A stretch of 64,000 nucleotides of DNA, taken from Acidobacteriota bacterium. GTDB lineage: Bacteria; Zixibacteria; MSB-5A5; GN15; FEB-12. This document shows, one piece after another, positions 42,432-51,367 of this stretch. A program made the position numbers and the translations under genes. Position 1 is the first letter of the stretch; the number at the start of each line of letters is the position of its first letter. Where the stretch lies: NCBI GenBank assembly GCA_035529075.1, contig DATKXK010000014.1, positions 264,264 through 328,263 on the forward strand, read 5' to 3'. The notes under the pieces are model-generated. The model did no database searches and was not told the origin of the DNA. It saw nothing but the letters and a program-made list of their open reading frames with translations.

Positions 42432-44009
42432 TTGTCAACAACCGCGATCAAGAAAAGTTCACTGGCTAAATCGGCCTCTCTCGTTTCCGCCGGGACCGCC
42501 GTCTCTCGGGTGCTTGGTCTTGTCCGGGAGCAGGTCATGGCCTACTTCTTCGGTGCCTCCCTGGCCACCGATGCTTTCATCACGGCCTTCCGTATTCCCA
42601 ACCTGCTCCGGGACATGTTTGCGGAGGGCGCGCTCTCGTCGGCTTTCATTCCGGTTTTCAAAGAGAAGTTGGTGAAGGGCTCGGACCGGGAGGCGTTTAC
42701 CCTGGCCAGCATCGTCGCCACCGCCGTTCTTCTGGTGGTCGGCGGTATCGTGCTGCTCGGCATCATAGCCACCCCGTTGATTATTTATATCTCCGCCAAC
42801 GGTTTTACCGCCGATCCGGTCAAGTTCGACCTGACCGTCAATCTCACCCGCTTGATGTTTGTGTATCTGCTGCTGGTGTCGCTGTCGGCCCTTGTCATGG
42901 GCATGCTCAACTCCTTCGGACGCTTCGGCGTGCCCGCCGTCGCCCCGGCGGTGTTCAATCTCGGCATGATCGTCTCCGTCCTAGTGCTGCACCGCTTCTT
43001 TGATGTTCCCATCTACTCTCTGGCGATCGGTGCCTTGCTCGGCGGCGTCGGCCAGCTTGCGATACAGCTGCCGCCGCTGATCAGAATCGGCTTCCGCTTT
43101 CGCTGGGTAGTGGCTTTTCTCGATGAGGGACTCAAGAAGGTGGTGCGGCTTTTCGCGCCCATGGTGGTCGGTATGTCCGCCGGCCGGGTTAATATAGTCG
43201 TCAACACGCTTCTGGCCTCGTTTCTCATGGAAGGCTCCATCTCGTACCTGAACTACTCCTATCGCCTGATGCACTTCCCACTCGGCGTGTTTGCGGTGGC
43301 CCTGGGAACGGTGACACTGCCGAGGGCATCCGAGATCGCCGCCCGGTCCGACATGAAGGAACTGGCCCGCTTGTACCGGGAAGCGCTCAGCCTGAACCTG
43401 CTGTTTATTCTGCCGTCGGCGGCCTTTCTGGCGCTGTTCGGACGCGACATCGTTGCCCTCATTTACCAGTGGGGCCAGTTCTCGTCCACCGACGCGGCCA
43501 ACACGGCCCTGGCTCTGCTGCACTACTCGTACGGTTTGATCGGCTTCGCTGCAGTCCGCGTCACCGCCCCGGTGTACTACGCCCTTGGCGATGCCCGGCT
43601 GCCGACACGGATTTCCGTCCTCTCGGTGCTCGTGAACATGGCCCTTTACTATCCGATGATCAAGCTGCTCGGTTTCGCGGGCTTGGCGGCTGCGACCTCC
43701 CTGGCCGCGTTGCTGAATTTCGGCCTGCTGCTGTATTACCTGCCGAAAAAGGGCGTGCCGGTCTCGATTCGCGATAGCCTTCTTGGTTTCGTCAAGCTGG
43801 CGGTGGCGGCCCATCTCGCGCTTTTTGCGGTCAGGATGTTGCCGGTTCAGTTTACCGAGAGCCTGCCGGAGGTCCCGGGGCGCATTCTGCACCTGATCAC
43901 CGTTCTCCTGGTTGGGGGGTTGTGCTATCTGTTCCTGTGTTATATACTGAGAGTAAAGGAACTCTCGCTGTTGAAAAAGGGGCTGTTCGGCGGAAGTGCC
44001 GAGCGCTGA
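42432..44009 (+). CDS. murJ: Lipid II flippase MurJ (MviN)
   Basis: A 525-residue polytopic membrane protein of the MOP superfamily, with about 14 helices, which flips the peptidoglycan precursor lipid II. Family motifs include SRVLGLVREQVMAYFFG near residue 24, ATDAFITAFRIPNLLRDMFAEGALS near 45 (a hallmark, read in two parts, ATDAFITAFRIPNLL and RDMFAEGALS) and a central MLNSFGRFGVPA. The first in-frame start is TTG at 42432, with no nearby ATG and no strong ribosome site. It overlaps comEC by 14 bases. The divergent rpsT promoter must share the 60-base gap. Confidence 0.92.
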   Translation: MSTTAIKKSSLAKSASLVSAGTAVSRVLGLVREQVMAYFFGASLATDAFITAFRIPNLLRDMFAEGALSSAFIPVFKEKLVKGSDREAFTLASIVATAVLLVVGGIVLLGIIATPLIIYISANGFTADPVKFDLTVNLTRLMFVYLLLVSLSALVMGMLNSFGRFGVPAVAPAVFNLGMIVSVLVLHRFFDVPIYSLAIGALLGGVGQLAIQLPPLIRIGFRFRWVVAFLDEGLKKVVRLFAPMVVGMSAGRVNIVVNTLLASFLMEGSISYLNYSYRLMHFPLGVFAVALGTVTLPRASEIAARSDMKELARLYREALSLNLLFILPSAAFLALFGRDIVALIYQWGQFSSTDAANTALALLHYSYGLIGFAAVRVTAPVYYALGDARLPTRISVLSVLVNMALYYPMIKLLGFAGLAAATSLAALLNFGLLLYYLPKKGVPVSIRDSLLGFVKLAVAAHLALFAVRMLPVQFTESLPEVPGRILHLITVLLVGGLCYLFLCYILRVKELSLLKKGLFGGSAER

Positions 44010-46323
44010 CTCCCGCGTGTTTCGTAAGTACCCGAGCCTGCTTGTACTGATATTCGTTGTCGCAGGAATCGTGACGGCCGATTCCTCTCATTTGCCCTCA
44101 TGGTCCTTCCTGATAGTCTCCCTGGTTGCCCTCGTCCTGGGGTCCTTCGCGTACACGACGGCGCGTACGGTCCCGGCCGTGCTTCTCCTGAGCGCCTGCA
44201 TGGCCGGCTTCGCAGCCTTTCAGTTCAGTCACCAGTACGTTGACGTCGGGCCGCGCCATCTCAGTCGCGCGGTATCCGGGAGGGCCATCTATCGCATCTA
44301 CGGTAGCGTCGCCGACTGGCCGGAACTGCGGCCCGGCCGGACTGAAATCAAGGTGGCCGTGGACTCCCTCGTATCGGACCGGACACAGGACGTCCAGGGG
44401 GCCATCCTTCTGAAAGTCACGGATACCACGACGTCGCTGCAACGAGGCGATCGCGTGGAGTTCAGGGGGCGAATTTACGGGCTGCCACCGGCCGGGGACG
44501 GTTCGGGCTTTGACTACCGGCGGTACCTTACGCTCAAGGGAGTCTCCGGTATCGTCTACCTGCCGACGCTGCTGGACGTGCGCGTTGACCGGCGTGCCCG
44601 TTACGGGTTCCTCTCGGTCGTGGATAACCTTCGCAGCTGGGTCGTCGCCACGCTCAACAAGAACCTCTCACCGGTGGCCGCGGCGCTGGCGACGGGCTTT
44701 CTCATCGGCGAGACAAGAAACATCCCGCCCGAGGTCTACCGGATGTTTCGTGACAGCGGCACGCTGCATCTGCTGGCCGTTTCCGGGTCAAACGTCACGC
44801 TCGTGCTGATGTTCTTTATCGTTCTCATGCGGCCGTTCTCGCTGCCGCCTTTTCGCAGGGCCGTCATTCTGCTGGTTGTCATCGTTGTTTTCACCGCTCT
44901 CTCGTATGGTGAGCCGTCGGTCGTTCGGGCCTCCGTCATGGCCGTTCTGGTGATTCTGGCCCGCTTTGCCCAGCGCCGCCACAACCTGAACAATATCATT
45001 GCCCTGACCGCCCTTATCATTCTCATCGTTCAGCCGTCCCAGCTCTTCGATGTGGGCTTCCAGCTTTCATTCGTGACGGCCTGGGGGCTGATTTTCATCG
45101 TCCCGCGTCTGTCGGCACGGTTTGAAACCTTCCACGGCCGCTGGTGGTACCGCTGGCTGGTCTTTCCGCTGATGATCTCCGTCGTGGCCCAGGTTTGCTC
45201 CACGCCCCTTATCGCGTACTATTTCGGGCGGATTCCGGTCATCTCGGTGCTGGCTAATCTTGTTATCGTCCCTCTGGTTTCACTGGCCGTTATCGGCGTT
45301 CTCTCCGTGCTGGCGGCTCAGATTCTATGGCCCATGCTGGGGCTCTTTGTCGGTTCCGTAATCGACAAGCTGCTGCTGCTGGTGGTGGCGGCGCTCAGAC
45401 AATTCGGCGGTGATCAGATTCCCGTCCTTGAGGTCAGCACGATTCTGCCTGACAGCCTCTCGGTTCCGACGGCTGTGTTTGCCTACACGCTGGTTGTTCT
45501 GTTCACCCTGGCCGTCCGCCATCGCCTGGCCCGCCGCCTGGCGATGCTGGCAGCGTTGATCGGTATCAATCTGGCGCTGGTTTTTGCCGTCGTCCGGGCC
45601 ACGGCCGGTACGGAACGGTGGGTATCGCTCCACGCGGTCCCGGGTGGAATTGCAGCCTTTGTCGGTGGAAGCGAATCGGACGGAACTGACTTGATCCTGC
45701 ACGGCCTGAGCGGCGTGACGTACGCGCTGGATGAGAAAGTATTTCAGCCGTTGCTTGCGGATTTGAAGCTTGAAAGTCTGGACAGAATCTTCCTGCTGTC
45801 GACGGATTACGACGCCGTCGATGACGTCATTCGCCTGGCCGGCAAGTTCGACGCCGGACCCGTCTATGTCCACCGGCGAGCGGCCGCCATGTTTGCTGAC
45901 GTTCTGGCGCGGAAGGGCGGAGCCGGAACACCGCTGGACGTGCGCTACTTCGGCAGTAGCGGCGATGGGCCGCCGGAGCCCGGCTACCTTGCCGATGACC
46001 GGGGGTTCTGGCTGCACGCCCGGGGCGCCCATATGCTGTTTGCCGACGGCCTGAACGACACCCATTCGACCCCCCTGCCGGATACGCTCAGAGCGATCCT
46101 GGTTCTGGGTCGCTCGTGGTCGCCGACCGTCGGCGAGTGGGTGACTCTGCGGGAGCTTGGCTATAGCCTCATCGTCTGTTCAAGGGTTGCACAGTACCCG
46201 GATGATACGGATGATCCGTCTGACTTCAACCCGGACCGGGTGCTGCCTGAATTCATCTACGTGCTTAAAGAGCGCGGCAGTCTGCGGATACCGCTCGGCC
46301 ACGGCAGCGAGCGGATCCGCTGA
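43996..46323 (+). CDS. ComEC/Rec2-family DNA-uptake protein with degraded C-terminal MBL domain
   Basis: A 775-residue membrane protein starting at GTG 43996. It has N-terminal helices, a DUF4131-like OB domain (about 85-200: RIYGSVADWPELRPGRTEIK), the Competence domain (about 215-510: ATGFLIGETRNIPPEVYRMF, then DSGTLHLLAVSGSNVTLVLM), and a C-terminal soluble region (about 560-775). In ComEC that region is a metallo-beta-lactamase-like nuclease domain with an HxHxDH motif. Here the matching stretch reads FLLSTDYDAVDDV, lacking the histidines, so the nuclease site is probably lost. The channel domain looks intact. The overlap with murJ by 14 bases indicates co-translation. An alternative start is GTG 44017. 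Confidence 0.8.
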   Translation: MPSADSRVFRKYPSLLVLIFVVAGIVTADSSHLPSWSFLIVSLVALVLGSFAYTTARTVPAVLLLSACMAGFAAFQFSHQYVDVGPRHLSRAVSGRAIYRIYGSVADWPELRPGRTEIKVAVDSLVSDRTQDVQGAILLKVTDTTTSLQRGDRVEFRGRIYGLPPAGDGSGFDYRRYLTLKGVSGIVYLPTLLDVRVDRRARYGFLSVVDNLRSWVVATLNKNLSPVAAALATGFLIGETRNIPPEVYRMFRDSGTLHLLAVSGSNVTLVLMFFIVLMRPFSLPPFRRAVILLVVIVVFTALSYGEPSVVRASVMAVLVILARFAQRRHNLNNIIALTALIILIVQPSQLFDVGFQLSFVTAWGLIFIVPRLSARFETFHGRWWYRWLVFPLMISVVAQVCSTPLIAYYFGRIPVISVLANLVIVPLVSLAVIGVLSVLAAQILWPMLGLFVGSVIDKLLLLVVAALRQFGGDQIPVLEVSTILPDSLSVPTAVFAYTLVVLFTLAVRHRLARRLAMLAALIGINLALVFAVVRATAGTERWVSLHAVPGGIAAFVGGSESDGTDLILHGLSGVTYALDEKVFQPLLADLKLESLDRIFLLSTDYDAVDDVIRLAGKFDAGPVYVHRRAAAMFADVLARKGGAGTPLDVRYFGSSGDGPPEPGYLADDRGFWLHARGAHMLFADGLNDTHSTPLPDTLRAILVLGRSWSPTVGEWVTLRELGYSLIVCSRVAQYPDDTDDPSDFNPDRVLPEFIYVLKERGSLRIPLGHGSERIR

Positions 46324-46434
46324 CGCCAGCCGAACGCGCCGATTAAGAAATGCTGCCTTTCTCCCGATAATACCAAAGAAATATCAGAGCCGGTGAAACA
46401 CCGCGAAACAGAATTGATCCGAAGGACTTAAGGG

Positions 46435-47637
46435 ATGGGTTTATCCGGTAATCTTAAGACCGTCGCTTTTCCCGATGTGCTGCAGCTCCTGGCTACCGGC
46501 AAGAAAACCGGTGTCCTTGAATGCCGGACATCCACGCGTCAGAAGGAAGTGGCCTTCAAGGACGGCAACATCATCCACGCTTCCTCGGTCAACAGCACCG
46601 AGGACCTGCTCGGCCAGATGCTGCTAAAGCGGGGGAAGATCTCCAAGGGGGATCTGGAACGGGCCATCGTTCTGCATAAACAGACCGGTCGCCAACTGGG
46701 CACCACTCTCATGGACATGAACCTCTTCGACAAGGAAGAAATCGCCGAGTGTCTCAAGATGCAGATCGAAGAGATCGTGTACAATCTGTTCTCCTGGCAG
46801 GAGGGCGATTTCACTTTCCACGAGAATACCGCGCCCAAGAATACGCCGTTTCTCATTGAGCTTAACACCATGAACGTCATCATGGAGGGAACACGCCGGA
46901 TCGACGAGTGGATGGAGATCCAGAAAGTGCTCCCGCCTGACGACGTGCTGCTCAGGATCGCCAAATCGCCCAAGGTGGCCCGGGAGGAACTAACCATATC
47001 GCTTGACGAGTTCAAACTCCTCTCACTGATCAATGCCGAACGCACCATGCCGGAATTGATAGATCTGTCGCCCATGGGTGAGTTCGTGACCTCTCGAGCG
47101 GCTTACCGGTTGATTCTGAACAACCTCGTCGAAGTAGCCGGCAAGCGCGAACAGGAAGGTGCCGAGAAGGAAGACGAGGAGGAAGTAATCCTCTCCATCG
47201 CCTTCAGCCTTTACTCATCGTGTTTCCATAAAATCCGTTCGCAGATCGAGCGAACGCTCGGGGATCACAATACCCGGTTCCCTGAGTTTGCCTCTCAGTA
47301 CCGCAACGGCTTGTTGAACTACTTCCCGGGGGTTGATCCCAACTCGGACCTGCTGCCGCCGTTTGACAAGTTCCTCGCGGCGTTCCGGGCGATACCTGTG
47401 GCCACGCGCTACTATCAGCTTATGTCCGGTCTGGAGAGGATGCTCTCCGAACAGTTGACCTACGTTTTCCAGTTGCTGGGTGAGGGGATATACCGGGATA
47501 CGGTGACAAAGGTTAAGAAAGAGATTTCCGGACCGCTGGCGGTTCGACGGGAACTGGTCAAGCGGTACGGCCTTGAGAGCAGTTTCTACGGAACGATCAG
47601 CAGATCGGACAAACTGGTCAAGATGTTGCGAGGATAG
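46435..47637 (+). CDS. PATAN (DUF4388)-domain protein
   Basis: A 400-residue soluble protein. The N-terminal domain (about 1-140) is a PATAN/DUF4388 module: MGLSGNLKTVAFPDVLQLLA, then TGKKTGVLECR, VAFKDGNIIHA and LLGQMLLKRGKIS, with the typical FSWQEGDFTFHE repeat end. PATAN domains occur in PatA of cyanobacteria and in many delta-proteobacterial and FCB motility and polarity proteins, often beside MglA systems. The middle and C-terminal parts are helical with no named family. The first gene of the block, it ends 3 bases before the next gene. Confidence 0.8.
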   Translation: MGLSGNLKTVAFPDVLQLLATGKKTGVLECRTSTRQKEVAFKDGNIIHASSVNSTEDLLGQMLLKRGKISKGDLERAIVLHKQTGRQLGTTLMDMNLFDKEEIAECLKMQIEEIVYNLFSWQEGDFTFHENTAPKNTPFLIELNTMNVIMEGTRRIDEWMEIQKVLPPDDVLLRIAKSPKVAREELTISLDEFKLLSLINAERTMPELIDLSPMGEFVTSRAAYRLILNNLVEVAGKREQEGAEKEDEEEVILSIAFSLYSSCFHKIRSQIERTLGDHNTRFPEFASQYRNGLLNYFPGVDPNSDLLPPFDKFLAAFRAIPVATRYYQLMSGLERMLSEQLTYVFQLLGEGIYRDTVTKVKKEISGPLAVRRELVKRYGLESSFYGTISRSDKLVKMLRG

Positions 47638-47640
47638 ATC

Positions 47641-48003
47641 ATGAAGAGTAGAATCATTGTCGCTCTGGCACTAACCCTGGTGAGTTTCGGCAGCGCCGAG
47701 GCAGCGAACGTCGCGGTGATCGCCTCGCCTCCCGGCCTTCTCAGCGTGGTAGTGCTTGTGTTTGCCTGCGCCTGCGTCGTCGTGGGTCTGCAGGTTCGGT
47801 CCATCGTTCGGGGGGGGATGCTTGCCCGCTCCTGGCAGTTGCTTGTCACCGGGTTTGCCCTGCTGGCCCTGGTTCAGCTGGTCAGACTGCTACACGACAT
47901 GGAAGTACTGGCCCTGCCCGTATGGGTCGTGCCGGGGCTGCTCCTGCTGATGACCGGAGTCTTTTTTTACGGCCTGTTTGCCGCCAGACAGACGCTCGGA
48001 TAA
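47641..48003 (+). CDS. Small polytopic membrane protein of unknown function
   Basis: A 120-residue protein with a probable signal peptide (IIVALALTLVSFGSAEAA) and three further hydrophobic segments (about 30-52, 66-83 and 95-113). No family recognised. The ATG follows the PATAN gene stop by 3 bases with AGGATA in between, so it is co-translated with it. The gap downstream holds a strong promoter, so the two genes upstream form a separate unit. Confidence 0.65.
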   Translation: MKSRIIVALALTLVSFGSAEAANVAVIASPPGLLSVVVLVFACACVVVGLQVRSIVRGGMLARSWQLLVTGFALLALVQLVRLLHDMEVLALPVWVVPGLLLLMTGVFFYGLFAARQTLG

Positions 48004-48013
48004 CATGCCTTTA

Positions 48014-48030
48014 AGGGTTGACATAACCCT
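48014..48030. promoter_or_regulatory. Perfect inverted repeat AGGGTT-GACAT-AACCCT over the -35 box
   Basis: Six-base half-sites with a 5-base spacer (48014-48019 and 48025-48030) embrace the TTGACA of the adjacent promoter. The placement is typical of a repressor operator. Confidence 0.55.
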
Positions 48031-48047
48031 ATGTAACGGCGTATAAT
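48018..48047 (+). promoter_or_regulatory. Consensus sigma-70 promoter of the roadblock-MglA-pilus operon
   Basis: TTGACA (48018-48023), an 18-base spacer, TATAAT (48042-48047), the closest match to consensus in the window. The next gene starts at 48114, giving a leader of about 60 bases. Confidence 0.75.
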
Positions 48048-48113
48048 TAACGTGCGACTGAATTGCACTTTTCATAGCAGATTGTGACTAAGGCACTTAC
48101 AAAGCATACGTAA

Positions 48114-48977
48114 ATGACCGTCGCGCCCGAAATAGACGATCGTATCGCTAAATGTGAGAAGATCCTCGACCAGGATCCGAACTCTCAGATTTTCGCGGCT
48201 CTCGCAGAGGCTTACCGTAAGAAGGGTAACCTGGAGCGTGCCTTCCGCATCTGCCAGAGCGGCCTGAAGATCCATCCGTCCTACAGTTCGGCCCATATCG
48301 TCATGGCCAAGGTCAATCTCGATCGCGGCCTGCTGGACTGGGCGGAAGCCGAGTTGAAGAAGGCCATTGAACTGGACGGCAAGAGCCGGGCGATCGAGCT
48401 GCTTCTGGCCGAGATATACATCTACAAGGGAGAGTTTGCCGGGGCGGTAAAGCTCCTGAAACGCCTGCACCAGGCTGACTCGAGCAACAGCCAGATCAGG
48501 AAGCTGCTTGATATTGCGCTAAAGCTACCCGGCGAGCAGGCGGCCGCCAGGGGAGAAGAGATCGAGTCGGCGGTTGTCGCTCCTGCAGGGCCTCCGGAGC
48601 CTGCGGAAGGCCCGAAGCCGGAGGCGGCCGAGCTGGCCGTGGTCGAGATTCTCAGACAGGCAATTGCCCTGCCGGGACTGCAGGGAGCACTCTTCATTAA
48701 CCGGGAAGGGTTGGTGGTTGAGTCGGAGTGGGCGCTGAATCTTGATGCCACCACCTGCGGTGCCACCTTCGCCGAGTTGCACCGCCTCCTCAACCAGGAA
48801 CTCGTTCAAGCTTCTTTCGGCCAGAGCCGGGCGATTCTGATCGAAACCGGCGGCCCGGTCTTTTACCTCGTACGCGTTGGAGAAAACGTGTTTCTGTTCG
48901 CAGGTAGTAAGGACACGAACCTCGGACGGCTGAGGATGAAGATATCAGGCCTGGTCGGCGACTATGAGGCCGTATGA
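48114..48977 (+). CDS. TPR and roadblock/LC7-domain protein
   Basis: A 287-residue soluble protein. The N-terminal half (about 15-135) has TPR helix pairs (SQIFAALAEAYRKKGNLERA; FRICQSGLKIHPSYSSAHIV; LLDWAEAELKKAIELDGKSR). A proline- and alanine-rich linker follows (about 140-175). The C-terminal 110 residues form a roadblock/LC7 domain (LPGLQGALFINREGLVVESE; AILIETGGPVFYLV; LRMKISGLVGDYEAV). Roadblock dimers of the MglB type act as GTPase-activating or docking partners of MglA-like GTPases. It is the first gene after the consensus promoter and is followed by another roadblock gene. Confidence 0.8.
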   Translation: MTVAPEIDDRIAKCEKILDQDPNSQIFAALAEAYRKKGNLERAFRICQSGLKIHPSYSSAHIVMAKVNLDRGLLDWAEAELKKAIELDGKSRAIELLLAEIYIYKGEFAGAVKLLKRLHQADSSNSQIRKLLDIALKLPGEQAAARGEEIESAVVAPAGPPEPAEGPKPEAAELAVVEILRQAIALPGLQGALFINREGLVVESEWALNLDATTCGATFAELHRLLNQELVQASFGQSRAILIETGGPVFYLVRVGENVFLFAGSKDTNLGRLRMKISGLVGDYEAV

Positions 48978-48990
48978 ACAGGGGATTGTT

Positions 48991-49986
48991 ATGGAACTGA
49001 CACCACGTATGGGACGTCGTTTGATATTGTCTACGCTCGTTCTGCTGATCGTGCCGATGGTCGTATTCCCTGAACAGTTCGGCACGCAGTTGGCCAAGGC
49101 GTCCCTGATAACGGCGTTTTACGAACTTGTCTACTACGGGGTTGTGGTATTCCTGTTCAACCGCCGCGTCACGCTGCTGCGGCTCGTTGAGGCAAGTGGT
49201 GCCTGCCTTGTGTACCGGTTCGGCGTAGGGGCCGTTTTCGGAGGGCTGATTTTCGGTGCTTACAGCCTGCACCTTCAGGTTGCCGTGACCATGGGCATGT
49301 CGGGGTATCTTCCGGCGGTCGTTCTGCACGTGCTGGCCACGCCGCTGGTACTCAAGCCGGTGCTGGCGCAGTTTTACCAGGCAAGGCCCGCCCCGAGAGG
49401 GCCCGTCAGACCGTCGCCGGCCACTGATCCCGGCCAGCGCCGGCGGACCTCCTTCGCCGGCTCGCGCGAGAAGAGCTTCGGACCCGCCGTATCACGAACC
49501 GCGGCACCTGCTGCGAAGCGCCCGGGGGTTGCCGACGCGGGCGCCACCGAGGCGGGCCCGGTCCTGGCTCATAGTGAAACCAACGGCTTCGAGCGCGCCG
49601 TACGTTACATCGGTGAACACGCCGCCGTGGATCTGGCCTGTGTGGTCGATCACGAAGGCCTGCTTCTGGCAAACTTCAAGCGGGGCGACGTTGACCCCGA
49701 AGAATGGGCGCCTCTGTCGCTGCTGCTTTTCGACGGTAACGGTGCCGTTCTGGGGCGCGGCGGTCTTGAGGTACCCGAGAAAATCGACCTTACGCTTAGC
49801 CGGAAACGGATTGTCGTCGCCTGTGAACAGTCGTTCCGTCTGATGGTGATTTCGGACAGGCAGAGTGACGACTTTCTGAATATACGCATCAATCAAGCGA
49901 TGGACATGATTGACAAATACGCTGCCGAGCGCTACACGCAGAACGCTGTAGACAAGCTGGAGAGCACGCATGTATCAAGTACTTAA
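48991..49986 (+). CDS. Membrane protein with C-terminal roadblock-like domain
   Basis: A 331-residue protein. Four hydrophobic segments lie at about 10-27 (LILSTLVLLIVPMVVF), 38-57, 65-95 and 98-125, then a proline/arginine-rich linker (about 130-195) and a C-terminal roadblock-like domain (about 205-310: AVRYIGEHAAVDLACVVDHE; LTLSRKRIVVACEQSFRLMV). The start at 48991 is preferred for CAGGGGAT just upstream; an ATG at 48964 would overlap the previous gene. The membrane part suggests it anchors partner GTPase or pilus components to the inner membrane. It overlaps the next gene by 17 bases. Confidence 0.7.
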   Translation: MELTPRMGRRLILSTLVLLIVPMVVFPEQFGTQLAKASLITAFYELVYYGVVVFLFNRRVTLLRLVEASGACLVYRFGVGAVFGGLIFGAYSLHLQVAVTMGMSGYLPAVVLHVLATPLVLKPVLAQFYQARPAPRGPVRPSPATDPGQRRRTSFAGSREKSFGPAVSRTAAPAAKRPGVADAGATEAGPVLAHSETNGFERAVRYIGEHAAVDLACVVDHEGLLLANFKRGDVDPEEWAPLSLLLFDGNGAVLGRGGLEVPEKIDLTLSRKRIVVACEQSFRLMVISDRQSDDFLNIRINQAMDMIDKYAAERYTQNAVDKLESTHVSST

Positions 49987-50311
49987 CGAACTGAATAAGA
50001 CGCCCGGCGTCACCGGTTCGATGGTTGTCGGTAAGGACGGCATCGTAATTGCCGCTGACCTGAAGACCGGCTTCGAGGGCGAGACGGTCGGTGCCCTGGC
50101 TGCGTCGATCACTTCCACTATCCAGAAGTCGCTCGATCGGCTGGATACCAGCCCGTTGTCTCAGGTCACGATCGAGGCGGACAGCGCCAAGCTGTTCTTC
50201 AGCGATGCCGGGCCGGGCCTTCTGGTGGTCACAACGGAGAAGGACGTCAACATTGGGCTCATTCGACTGGAGATCAAACACGCTATCGGCAGGCTGCAAA
50301 TGGCCGTTTGA
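49970..50311 (+). CDS. MglB-like roadblock/LC7-domain protein
   Basis: A 113-residue single-domain protein, close to MglB/roadblock proteins: LNELNKTPGVTGSMVVGKDG, then IVIAADLKTGFEGETVGALA and LVVTTEKDVNIGLIRLEIKH. MglB homodimers in Myxococcus activate GTP hydrolysis by MglA and mark the lagging pole. It sits 29 bases upstream of the MglA-type GTPase and overlaps the preceding gene, which supports a functional pair. It could instead act as a scaffold; the sequence cannot tell. Confidence 0.82.
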   Translation: MYQVLNELNKTPGVTGSMVVGKDGIVIAADLKTGFEGETVGALAASITSTIQKSLDRLDTSPLSQVTIEADSAKLFFSDAGPGLLVVTTEKDVNIGLIRLEIKHAIGRLQMAV

Positions 50312-50340
50312 CCGGGTCGAATACTTGAGGATCGAGACAT

Positions 50341-51354
50341 ATGGTATCGATTAACTATTCTGCACGTGAAGTCTGCTGCAAGATTGTGTACTACGGTCCG
50401 GGTTTGTCCGGCAAGACGACCAATCTGCAGTACGTTCACGGCAAGGTTCCGCCGAACACGCGGGGCAAGCTGATATCGCTGGCAACGGAGGCAGACCGGA
50501 CGCTCTATTTCGATTTCTTACCTATCAATATCGGTACTATCCACGGGTTCCAGGCGAAAATACAACTCTACACGGTACCGGGACAGGTCTACTATAACGC
50601 TACGCGCAAACTGGTGCTCCGCGGTGTGGACGGCCTGGTTTTTGTCGCCGACAGCCAGCCTGATAAGATGGACGAGAACGTTGAATCGCTGGCCAACCTG
50701 GAAGAGAACCTGGTCGAGTACGGCTACGACATAAACAAGCTGCCGCTCGTTATGCAGTACAACAAGCGGGATCTGCCGGGAGTGGCCTCGATCGAAGAAT
50801 TGCAGGAGAGGTTGAACGGCAGTAACTGGCCGTACTTCGAGGCGTCAGCGACCATAGGCAACGGTGTTTTTGACACCTTGAAACTCATAATAAGACTCGT
50901 GCTTGAGAGAGCCAAGAGCTCCAGCAGCGCCAAGATCGCCTCGGCTCAGAAACAGCCACAGGTCGAATCACCCGCCGGGACCGAACGCGTACCGGCTGGT
51001 TCGACGGCGGCGGCGGGAGCCGGGGCAACCTCGGCGTCGACCGCCGCTGCGGGCGCCGCGAGTTCGGCGGCCGTGAAGGAACCCCAGGCCGGCAGAGAAA
51101 CGGGCTACCGGCCGTACCCGGGAAGTGATGAACCGAGGTCACGAGAGCCGAAGGCGTCGCCGGCCGAGCAAGCGCCGGCATCGGCCCGGGAAACAGACAG
51201 CGTGAGCGAAGAGCCCACCGGCGCCGACGACGTTGCAGGAATGGCCCGAGACGACGACAGTTCCATGGATGCCCCCCAGATGGCACCATCGCTACGATTG
51301 CGGGGGACTACGCGGAAGCGCGGGTTCTTCAAACGCCTGTTCGGAATAAGATAA
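50341..51354 (+). CDS. MglA-type small GTPase with a long disordered tail and basic amphipathic C-terminus
   Basis: A 337-residue protein. The first 190 residues are an MglA GTPase: P-loop GPGLSGKTT (19-27), switch I with Thr54 (TEADRTLYFDFLP), G3 TVPGQ with Gln82, G4 NKRD (141-144) and G5 EASA (167-170). The positions of Thr54 and Gln82 coincide with the numbering used for Myxococcus MglA. Residues 191-324 are an Ala/Ser/Pro/Glu-rich disordered extension absent from ordinary MglA (about 195 residues). The last 13 residues, RKRGFFKRLFGIR, alternate basic and bulky hydrophobic residues and could be a membrane-binding helix. The gene follows its MglB-like partner by 29 bases, with GAGGA before the ATG. 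Confidence 0.88.
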   Translation: MVSINYSAREVCCKIVYYGPGLSGKTTNLQYVHGKVPPNTRGKLISLATEADRTLYFDFLPINIGTIHGFQAKIQLYTVPGQVYYNATRKLVLRGVDGLVFVADSQPDKMDENVESLANLEENLVEYGYDINKLPLVMQYNKRDLPGVASIEELQERLNGSNWPYFEASATIGNGVFDTLKLIIRLVLERAKSSSSAKIASAQKQPQVESPAGTERVPAGSTAAAGAGATSASTAAAGAASSAAVKEPQAGRETGYRPYPGSDEPRSREPKASPAEQAPASARETDSVSEEPTGADDVAGMARDDDSSMDAPQMAPSLRLRGTTRKRGFFKRLFGIR

Positions 51355-51367
51355 TAGGGAGGCTGTA

